36,122 nt of DNA. Origin: CAZEFK01 sp964511405. GTDB lineage: Bacteria; Pseudomonadota; Alphaproteobacteria; Elsterales; Elsteraceae. The stretch covers positions 1 to 36,122 of the forward strand of contig CAZEFK010000052.1 of the NCBI GenBank assembly GCA_964511405.1, given 5' to 3'. The first letter of the stretch is position 1. Every line of letters begins with the position of its first letter. Position numbers and translations under genes: made by a program. The notes under the pieces were generated by a model. It worked only from the letters and a program-made list of their open reading frames with translations. It did not search any database and was not told the DNA's origin. Positions 30,237 to 36,122 of the stretch are shown here, piece after piece.

Positions 30237-32924
30237 GTGGGGGACGAAGCCTGGTCCATCCGAAAGACGGCGACGCAACTCCGCCGGGCGCTGTCCGCCG
30301 GCTGGTCGGAACGGCTGAGCCTCGTCCTGATGTTCGTGGTGGTGCTGGGCGTCGGGCTGATGGTGGCGGTGCTGAGCGCCCATACCGCCGTCACCGACCA
30401 AGGGCTGGCCAAGGTCGAGCAGGAGCTGCAGCTCCGCAGTCAGCTTGCGGCCTTCGCGGCCGACCTGCAGGACATCGAAAGCAGCAAACGCGGCTACATC
30501 ATCACCGGCAATGCCGGCCTGCTGGTCCCGATCGACGCGGCCGCGGCCCGCGTCGGCGTCCGTCTGGAATGGCTGTTCGAGCACAGCCGCGGCAATCCCG
30601 ACGACGAGGCCGCCCTGCACGGGATCTCCAAGCGCCTGGGCCATCGCCTGCTGGCGCTGGAACATGCGGTCGAGGCGGCCCGCAACAGCGGCATCGAGTC
30701 GGCCCGGTCGCTGGTCGTGGCCGATGCCGTCGATGGCGAGATGGGTGAGATCCTGCTGGCCGAGCGCGGGATGGCCGAGCGCTCGCAACTGCGCGGCGCG
30801 GCGGCGCGGTCCGAGATCGCCCGGCGGACCCGCTGGGTGCAGGGCGCCATGATCGGCATCATGGCCTGCACGCTCGCCGCGTTCGTCACGCTGGTGGTCA
30901 CCGTGCGGCGGTCGCTGCGGCTGCGCGACCGCGCCGCCGATCAGCTGGCGGCCGCCAAGCGTGTCGCGGAAACGGCCAACCGCGCCAAGTCGGACTTCCT
31001 GGCGGCGATGAGCCACGAACTCCGGACCCCGCTCAACGCCATCCTGGGCTTCTCGGAGATCATCCGCGACCGGCTGGTCGGCGACGGCAAGCCCGAGGTC
31101 TACAGCGACTATGCCCGCGACATCCACCATAGCGGCAGCCATCTGCTGGGCCTGATCGACGACATCCTGGACCTGTCGAAGGCCGAGGCCGGGCAAACCC
31201 GGCTGAGCTGCCGCGAGGTCGACGTCGGCCGCGTGGTCGCGGCCTGCCTGGACATGGTGGCGGTGCCCGCGCGCAAGGCCGGCCTGGACCTGGCCGTCGA
31301 GATCGAGCTCCGCGACGCCGGCGCGGTGCCGGTGGTCCGGGCCGACGAGCTCCGGGTCCGGCAGATCCTGCTCAACCTGCTGTCCAACGCCATCAAATTC
31401 ACGCTTCCCGGCGGCGCGGTCCGGCTGCGCGCCGGCTGGACCGCGACTGAACTGGTGCTGCGGGTGGAGGACACCGGCGTCGGCATCGACGCCGCCGACC
31501 TTCCCTTTGTCTTCGTCCCTTTCGGGCGCATCGAGAGCCGGCTCGCCCGGCCGGGCAACGGCCTGGGGCTGAGCATCGTGAAGAACATGGCCGAGGCCCA
31601 CGGCGGCACCGTGCGCCTGACCAGCGCGGTGGGCCAGGGCACCGAAGTCGAGGTGCGCCTGCCCTTGGCCGGCCCGCCGGGCGCCGGCGCGCCGCTTCGC
31701 ACGGGCGCGACGGCGTGCGCCGCCGTCCTTGGCCTGTGCCTGGCCCTGGGATCGGGCCCGGCCGCCGCCGCGGGGGCGGCGACGGTGGTGCATTGGTGGA
31801 CCTCGCCGAGCGAGGCCGCCGCCGTCCGCCAGCTGATCCAGGCCTTCACCGCGACCGGCAACCGTTGGGTCGACAGCCCGGTGGTCGGCAACGGCAATGC
31901 CCGCACCATGGTCCGGGCCGAGATCTTCAGCGACGAGCCGCCGACCGCCGCGCAATGGGTGCTGGGCACCGAAATCAGGCGGCTGTTGCAGGCCGGGCTG
32001 CTGCAGCCGGTGCAGCGTCCGCAATGGGATGCAGTGCTGCCGGCAGCGGTGCGCGACCGGATCCGGACCGACGCCGGCTATGCGGCGGTTCCGCTGGTCA
32101 TCCACAGCCGCAGCACCCTGTGGCTCAACCGGGCGATCTTCGACCGGCTGGGCCTCCAGCCGCCGCGGACCTGGGACGAGTTCGACCGGGCGGCCGAGGC
32201 CATCCGCGCCGCCGGCATCGTGCCGCTCGCCTGGAGCACGGAATCCTGGCAGGACTACCTGGTCTTCGAAAGCGTGGTCGCCGGCGTCGGCGGCCCCCAG
32301 TTCTACCGCCAGGCGCTGCTGGAACTGGACGACGCGGCGTTGGCCAGCCCGACCATGATCGAGGTGTTCGCCCGGATGCGGCGGCTCGGGGGCGATGCGG
32401 CGCCGCTGCTCGGCGCGCGCACCTGGGACGCCGCCACCGGCCTGGTGGCCACGGGCCAGGCCGCGATGCAGATCATGGGCAGCTGGGCCGAAGGCGAGTT
32501 CGTGCAGGCCGGTCGCCGGCTGGGCACCGACTTCGACTGCCTGCCCGCGCCTGGTACGGGCGGCCTGGCGATCTTCAACGCCAGCCTGTTCCTGCTGCTG
32601 AAGAACCGCGACCCGGCCCAGCGGCCGGTCCAGGAGGCCTTTGCCGATATGGTCATGGACCCGGCCGTCCAGTCCCGCTTCGCGGCCGTGAAGGGTGAGC
32701 CGCCGATGCGTCGGGACGCGTCGCTCGCCGGCCTCGACCGCTGCATGCTGGACACAGCGCGGGCCGCCGCGACGCCCGGCGCCCTGCTGCCGGCGACCGA
32801 GGTCGAGCTGCCCGACGACCTGCGTTTCGCGATCGAGGAGGTGGTGGCGCAGGCGCTGCATTACGACCTGAACCCGGCCGACAGCGTCGCCCTGCTGCGG
32901 CGGACGGTGGCGGCGCACCGGTAA
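30237..32924 (+). CDS. CHASE3 sensor histidine kinase fused at its C terminus to a sugar ABC-type substrate-binding protein
   Basis: Single open frame of 895 residues. TM1 is at 27-48. A periplasmic CHASE3 domain spans about 50-195 (FAADLQDIESSKRGYIITGNAG), TM2 about 203-224. The cytoplasmic kinase has H-box FLAAMSHELRTPLNAILGFS (His260), N-box LLNLLSNAIKF (380s), DTGVGI 412-417, F-box VFVPFG and GNGLGLS 440-446, all intact. Residues 487-513 (RTGATACAAVLGLCLALGSG plus PAAAAGA) look like an internal signal peptide with an AxA site. From about 515, WWTSPSEAAAVRQLIQAF...TWDEFDRAAEAIRAAGIVPLAW...QIMGSWAEGEF...FDCLPAPGTGG is a complete COG1653 binding protein of the glucose/mannose (GtsA) type. 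GTG 30237 is assumed; the ribosome-binding site is weak. No response regulator is adjacent. Either a three-span sensor with an external C-terminal sugar sensor or a precursor cleaved to a kinase plus binding protein. Confidence 0.85.
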   Translation: MGDEAWSIRKTATQLRRALSAGWSERLSLVLMFVVVLGVGLMVAVLSAHTAVTDQGLAKVEQELQLRSQLAAFAADLQDIESSKRGYIITGNAGLLVPIDAAAARVGVRLEWLFEHSRGNPDDEAALHGISKRLGHRLLALEHAVEAARNSGIESARSLVVADAVDGEMGEILLAERGMAERSQLRGAAARSEIARRTRWVQGAMIGIMACTLAAFVTLVVTVRRSLRLRDRAADQLAAAKRVAETANRAKSDFLAAMSHELRTPLNAILGFSEIIRDRLVGDGKPEVYSDYARDIHHSGSHLLGLIDDILDLSKAEAGQTRLSCREVDVGRVVAACLDMVAVPARKAGLDLAVEIELRDAGAVPVVRADELRVRQILLNLLSNAIKFTLPGGAVRLRAGWTATELVLRVEDTGVGIDAADLPFVFVPFGRIESRLARPGNGLGLSIVKNMAEAHGGTVRLTSAVGQGTEVEVRLPLAGPPGAGAPLRTGATACAAVLGLCLALGSGPAAAAGAATVVHWWTSPSEAAAVRQLIQAFTATGNRWVDSPVVGNGNARTMVRAEIFSDEPPTAAQWVLGTEIRRLLQAGLLQPVQRPQWDAVLPAAVRDRIRTDAGYAAVPLVIHSRSTLWLNRAIFDRLGLQPPRTWDEFDRAAEAIRAAGIVPLAWSTESWQDYLVFESVVAGVGGPQFYRQALLELDDAALASPTMIEVFARMRRLGGDAAPLLGARTWDAATGLVATGQAAMQIMGSWAEGEFVQAGRRLGTDFDCLPAPGTGGLAIFNASLFLLLKNRDPAQRPVQEAFADMVMDPAVQSRFAAVKGEPPMRRDASLAGLDRCMLDTARAAATPGALLPATEVELPDDLRFAIEEVVAQALHYDLNPADSVALLRRTVAAHR

Positions 32925-32975
32925 CGGGTTGCGGCGGCCGCGGAACTCCCGCTGCCCCGGGCCGTTGGCGGGAAC

Positions 32976-33335
32976 ATGGACAGACCGGGTGATGGCATGC
33001 AGGACAGCTCCGTGAAGAAGGTCGCCTCGGCCTTCTCGCCCAAGGGCGCGCAGGGGCAGAAGTACCTGGCGTCGGGCAAGGCCGTCTCGATGCGGCTGTG
33101 GCAGGACGAGCCGCCCGGCGACTCCAAGCCCCGGTCGCGCCGTGCCTACGAGACCGTCGGCTATGCGATCAGCGGCCGGGCCGAGCTGTGGCTGGAAGGT
33201 CAGACGCTGATCCTGGAGCCGGGGTCGTCGTGGCTCGTCCCCAAGGGCGCCGAGCACACCTACCGGATCCTGGAGCCGTTCACGGCGGTCGAGGCGACGG
33301 CACCGCCGGCCGAGGTGCACGGCCGCGACGAGTAA
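32976..33335 (+). CDS. Cupin-domain protein
   Basis: A 119-residue single-domain cupin. It shows the conserved beta-barrel motifs: YETVGYAISGRAELWLEGQTLILEPGSSWLVP (motif 1 with its metal ligands largely replaced) and KGAEHTYRILEPFTAVEATAPPAEVHGRDE (motif 2 with His). The N-terminal VKKVASAFSPKGAQGQKYLASGKAVSMRLW is typical of a small alphaproteobacterial cupin group of unknown function. Two starts are possible: ATG 32976 (GGCGGGAAC before it) or ATG 32997. It follows the fusion gene by 51 bases on the same strand and may be co-transcribed, so it could belong to the same sugar response. Confidence 0.8.
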   Translation: MDRPGDGMQDSSVKKVASAFSPKGAQGQKYLASGKAVSMRLWQDEPPGDSKPRSRRAYETVGYAISGRAELWLEGQTLILEPGSSWLVPKGAEHTYRILEPFTAVEATAPPAEVHGRDE

Positions 33336-33453
33336 GGCTCATCGGGCTTGCGCCGCTGCGCGGGGTGGTCCCTGATCGGGATCCTGCCACCCCGTGGAGG
33401 CTGCCCGTCATGACCGTACCCCGCCCCGACCTGCTCCGGCATCGAGCCTAATC

Positions 33454-33837
33454 ATGATGGTCCACGGCATCAGGGCCGTGACCCTGGCGACCCACGACAT
33501 GGCAGCCGCCGTCGGCTTCTACCGGGCGCTCGGCTTCGATCTCGCCTATGGCGGCGGCGAGGCCGCGTTCACCAGCTTTCGCTGCGGCAGCGGCCACCTC
33601 AACCTGATCGCGCAGCCGCCCGAGTGCCGCTGGTCGTGGTGGGGCCGGGTCATCCTGTACCATGACGACGTCGACGGCCTGTATGCCCGGGCCGTGGCCG
33701 CGGGCCTGCAGCCCGAGGCGCCGCCGCGCGACGCCGAGTGGGGCGAGCGCTATTTCCACCTGCGCGATCCCGACGGCCACGAGCTCAGTTTCGCGTGGCC
33801 GCTGGCCGTCAGCCGCGGCCGTGGGGCAGGGCGATGA
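33454..33837 (+). CDS. VOC (glyoxalase/bleomycin-resistance-like) family protein
   Basis: A 127-residue protein. First module IRAVTLATHDMAAAVGFYRALGFDL and second HDDVDGLYARAVAAGLQPEAPPRDAEWGERYFHLRDPDGHELSFAWPL carry the VOC signature; His and Glu ligand candidates are in the latter. It differs from the VOC protein at 29659. The function is unknown. The start (ATG 33454 or 33457) lacks a clear ribosome-binding site. Its 3' end overlaps the 3' end of the convergent HtrA gene by 29 bases. Confidence 0.78.
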   Translation: MMVHGIRAVTLATHDMAAAVGFYRALGFDLAYGGGEAAFTSFRCGSGHLNLIAQPPECRWSWWGRVILYHDDVDGLYARAVAAGLQPEAPPRDAEWGERYFHLRDPDGHELSFAWPLAVSRGRGAGR

Positions 33838-35290
33838 ACGTGCTGGTGCCTTCGCGGTAGAGCTGCAGCAGGATGTCCGTCCGGCCGCCCGCCTGGGTGA
33901 TGCGGCGCCGCGCGTCGGACGGGTCGGTCACCGGATGCTTGTTGACCGACTGGAGCACGTCGCCCGGCTCCAGGCCGGCGACATCCGCCTGGCTGTCGGG
34001 AGCCACGCCGACGATCAGCACGCCGGTGACGCCGGCGTCGAGCTGCAGGCGCTTGCGGACCTCCGGGGTGAGGGCGCCGACCTCGAGGCCCAGCGTCGGA
34101 TCGTGCGGCGCCGGCGGCGGTGGCGCCGGCATGGCGTTGCCGCCCACCGGGGCCATCCGCGGCGCCGGGGCCTCGGCTAGCATCAGGGGGACTCGGTGCT
34201 CGCTGCCGTCGCGGCTGATCTCGAGCTCCGCGCGCCGGCCGACGCCGAGCCCGGCGATGCGCTGGGGCAGGTCGGCGGCGGTCGCGAGGGGTTCGCCATT
34301 GACCCGCCGGATCACGTCACCGGGGCGGACGCCGGCCTTGGCCGCCGGCGAGTCGGGACGGACGTCGGTCACGACCGCGCCCTCGGCACGGTCCAGCCCC
34401 AGCGGGCCGGCCAGCTTCGGCGTCACGGTCTGGACGCGCACGCCCATCCATCCCCGGCTGACCCGGCCATGGGCCTTGAGCTCGGCGATGACCGGCTTGG
34501 CCAGGTTGATCGGGATCGCGAACCCGACCCCGACGCTGCCGCCGTTCGGCGAGAAGATCGCGGTGTTGATGCCGATGACCGCGCCATGCATGTCCAGCGC
34601 CGGGCCGCCCGAATTGCCCATGTTGATGGGCGCGTCGATCTGCAGGAAATCGTCGAGCGGATTGGACTGGATCCGGCGGCCGCGGGCCGACACGATGCCG
34701 GCTGTGACGGTGCCGCCCAGCCCGAAGGTGCTGCCGATCGCGACGACCCAGTCGCCGACCCGGACGGTGTCGCTGTCGCCCAGGGGGACGGTCGGCCAGC
34801 GGTCGTTGCCCTCGATCCGGAGCAGCGCGATGTCGGTCTGCGGGTCGCGTCCGACCAGGCGCGCGGTGCGAGGCCCCTGATGCGGCAGGGTCACGGTGAT
34901 CGACTGGGTATTGCCCACCAGGTGATCGCTGGTGACGATGTCGCCCTCGGCATCGATGATGAAGCCCGAGCCCAGGGACACCGTCGAGTCACGCGCGTGC
35001 CCGGGCTCGTGCCCGGACTCGAGGTCGTTCGGCGGGACGTCGAGCCGGCCACCGGCCAGCGGCGGCGCCGTTTCGGCCCGCTGGACGCTGGAGATGCTGA
35101 CGGTGGCCGGCAGCACGGCATCGACCACGGGCGCCAGGCTGGGCATCGGTACGGCGACGGGGGGTACGGCGACGGGGGGGACGGCGACCGGGCCGCCCGC
35201 GGCCGGCGGCCGCCGGCCGGTGTCCTGGGCCATGGCGCTGCCGGCGATCGTCACGACGATCGCGGCGGCGCGAAGACTTAGCATCATCAT
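33809..35290 (-). CDS. Periplasmic HtrA/DegP-like serine protease with two PDZ domains
   Basis: Stress-related protease/chaperone of the periplasm, 493 residues. A signal peptide (MMMLSLRAAAIVVTIAGSAMA) is followed by a proline-rich linker with three PVAVP repeats. The trypsin-like domain carries the triad: His in IVTSDHLV (usually NHVV), Asp in DPQTDIALLRI and Ser in APINMGNSGGPAL. PDZ1 starts near VSRGWMGVRVQTVTPKLAG and PDZ2 near LGLEVGALTPEVRKRLQLD. All three catalytic residues are present, so it should be active. The first of three ATGs (35290, 35287, 35284) is taken; no clear ribosome-binding site. A sigmaE-like site lies upstream. Confidence 0.88.
   Translation of the reverse strand: MMMLSLRAAAIVVTIAGSAMAQDTGRRPPAAGGPVAVPPVAVPPVAVPMPSLAPVVDAVLPATVSISSVQRAETAPPLAGGRLDVPPNDLESGHEPGHARDSTVSLGSGFIIDAEGDIVTSDHLVGNTQSITVTLPHQGPRTARLVGRDPQTDIALLRIEGNDRWPTVPLGDSDTVRVGDWVVAIGSTFGLGGTVTAGIVSARGRRIQSNPLDDFLQIDAPINMGNSGGPALDMHGAVIGINTAIFSPNGGSVGVGFAIPINLAKPVIAELKAHGRVSRGWMGVRVQTVTPKLAGPLGLDRAEGAVVTDVRPDSPAAKAGVRPGDVIRRVNGEPLATAADLPQRIAGLGVGRRAELEISRDGSEHRVPLMLAEAPAPRMAPVGGNAMPAPPPPAPHDPTLGLEVGALTPEVRKRLQLDAGVTGVLIVGVAPDSQADVAGLEPGDVLQSVNKHPVTDPSDARRRITQAGGRTDILLQLYREGTSTFIALPHGRG
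35149..35193. repeat. 15-base minisatellite in the HtrA linker
   Basis: About three copies of a 15-base unit (GTACGGCGACGGGGG with small changes) encode the repeated pentapeptide PVAVP in the segment between signal peptide and protease domain. Being a multiple of three, copy-number changes would alter only linker length. Confidence 0.85.
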
Positions 35291-35325
35291 TGCGGGGGCG
35301 CCTGGGCAGCAAAAGTCAAACTGCC

Positions 35326-35351
35326 AACACGCAGCTGGGGCGAAAAGTTCC
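35326..35351 (-). promoter_or_regulatory. Possible ECF (sigmaE/EcfG-like) promoter for the HtrA gene
   Basis: GGAACTT (35351-35345, minus strand) is a perfect sigmaE -35 and also fits the EcfG -35 GGAAC. CGTGTT (35331-35326) follows after 13 bases from the last T, close to a -10. It is 36 bases before the start codon. HtrA genes are often controlled by such sigma factors, but the -10 is imperfect. Confidence 0.4.
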
Positions 35352-35434
35352 GGATGCGCCCGGCAGCGAGATAAAATTTACGGCGTATTCTTTCCGTGCT
35401 TTCGTGATCATTTCCCGCGAAACAGGCGGTGTGC

Positions 35435-35456
35435 AAACCTCCGCGCGTGGAGTTTT
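35435..35456 (-). terminator. Possible bidirectional terminator between htrA promoter region and the enolase-superfamily gene
   Basis: CTCC-GCGCGT-GGAG flanked by AAAC on one side and TTTT on the other. On the minus strand it reads AAAACTCC...GGAGGTTT, 25 bases after the stop at 35481. A short stem with one bulge, hence modest confidence. The remaining bases 35291-35480 hold only promoter-like AT-richer sequence. Confidence 0.35.
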
Positions 35457-35480
35457 CATCCCGCCTGGGGCAAGGCCGGG

Positions 35481-36122
35481 TCAGCCGGCTTCAGCGAGGA
35501 CGCGGGCGTTGCCGCGCACCGAGGCCTCGCTCACGCGGATGCCGAGGCCGGGCCCGTCGGGCACCACCACCTGCCCGTCGCGATGGGGCACCCGCTCCTC
35601 CAGCACGTCCTCGGTCAGCACGTGATGCGGCATGTAGAACTCGCAGCCCAGCGCGATGCCGGGCGTCGCGGCGATCAGCTGGGTGCCGGCGGCCAGGCCG
35701 ATGCCGCCTTCCCACAGGGTGCCGCCATAGCCCGGCAGGCCGGCGGTGTCGGCGATCGCCATGATGGCTTGCGCCTCGAACAGGCCGCCGGCCTTCATCA
35801 GCTTGACCGAAACCGCGTCGGCGGCCTGCAGGCGGACGATCTCGAGCAGGTCGCGGCGGCTGAAGCAGCTTTCGTCGGCCAGGATCGGCGTGTCGAGCGC
35901 CGCGGCCAGGGCCGCCATGGTGTCGAGGTGCGGCCGCGGCACGGGCTGCTCGATGAAGGTCGGGGCGAAGCGGTCGACGTCGCGCAGTACCTTGATCGCA
36001 TCGAACGGCCGCAGCGCCTGGTTGTAGTCGAGCCGCAGATCGACCCGGTCGCCGAACTCCGCGCGGATCGCCTCGAGATGGTCGAGATCCTCGCGGTGGG
36101 GCTTCACGCCGGTCTTGACCTT
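35481..36122 (-). CDS. Enolase-superfamily enzyme (muconate lactonising/mandelate racemase group), 5' truncated by window edge
   Basis: The C-terminal 213 residues are in the window. The first codons read KVKTG, the KxK catalytic motif at the end of barrel strand 2. Then follow the three metal ligands, Asp in LRLDYNQA, Glu in FIEQPVPRP and Asp in ILADESCFS, and a second Lys in VSVKLMKAGG. These are the muconate-lactonising-enzyme subgroup residues (Lys on strands 2 and 6). The reaction is acid/base chemistry on a carboxylate (cycloisomerisation, dipeptide epimerisation or N-succinylamino-acid racemisation). The C-terminal GTLWEGGIGLAAGTQLIAATPGIALGCEFYMPHHVL resembles catabolic muconate cycloisomerases. 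The capping domain lies outside the window. Confidence 0.85.
   Translation of the reverse strand, partial: KVKTGVKPHREDLDHLEAIRAEFGDRVDLRLDYNQALRPFDAIKVLRDVDRFAPTFIEQPVPRPHLDTMAALAAALDTPILADESCFSRRDLLEIVRLQAADAVSVKLMKAGGLFEAQAIMAIADTAGLPGYGGTLWEGGIGLAAGTQLIAATPGIALGCEFYMPHHVLTEDVLEERVPHRDGQVVVPDGPGLGIRVSEASVRGNARVLAEAG

Noticed and set aside
30195..33320. A 1041-codon open frame on the minus strand opposite the kinase-fusion gene
   Set aside because: Same GC shadow effect. It has no motifs and a His/Gln/Arg/Gly-rich composition. The opposite strand carries complete histidine kinase and binding-protein motifs.

Overview
The window is very GC-rich DNA (third codon positions almost all G or C). 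It reads as the chromosome of an alphaproteobacterium, probably a Rhodospirillales/Azospirillales-type soil or plant-associated heterotroph. This is an inference from the PAS_5 proteins, the TIGR01459-type HAD hydrolase, the erythritol-kinase-like FGGY enzyme and the many CUT1 sugar transporters. There are no rRNA, tRNA, CRISPR, IS or phage genes. Both ends cut through genes.

Left edge (1-2628): the first two genes of an alternative complex III operon, actA (pentahaem cytochrome) and actB (Tat-exported molybdopterin-oxidoreductase-like/Fe-S subunit, truncated by the window). They are followed by a PAS_5 protein and an SRPBCC (AHSA1-like) protein.

Centre-left (3974-18455, minus strand): one uninterrupted 13-gene catabolic operon, almost every junction overlapping or within about 15 bases. 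In transcription order it encodes a SorC-family regulator, a sugar/polyol binding protein, two permeases, two different ABC ATPases, an EryA-like FGGY kinase, a D-2-hydroxyacid dehydrogenase, a FucA-like class II aldolase, a GlpD/EryB-like flavin dehydrogenase, a D-ribulokinase-like FGGY kinase, a HAD phosphatase and a second class II aldolase. The expected logic is uptake, phosphorylation of a polyol, flavin-linked oxidation to a ketose phosphate, and aldol cleavage or entry into the pentose phosphate pathway. The substrate is unknown and the gene set does not match a textbook erythritol locus. The two ATPases have complementary motif losses that predict one degenerate ATP site.

Middle (18835-24478): a small coiled-coil membrane protein, a second PAS_5 protein, a helical small protein, and a divergent four-gene module. 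In that module a P2-type cation ATPase with an N-terminal HMA_2-like domain plus a DUF5132-like protein face a second DUF5132-like protein plus a free-standing HMA_2 protein.

Right (24499-36122): a LysR regulator, a CUT1 transporter (binding protein plus two permeases) with no ATPase gene, a GNAT acetyltransferase, two VOC proteins, a cupin, a two-PDZ HtrA protease and a 5'-truncated enolase-superfamily enzyme. The standout is the 895-residue protein at 30237-32924. It is a complete CHASE3 histidine kinase whose C terminus continues in frame through an internal signal-peptide-like segment into a full-length sugar-binding protein of the glucose/mannose ABC type. A sensor kinase with a periplasmic binding protein at its C-terminal end is unusual, and no response regulator lies beside it.
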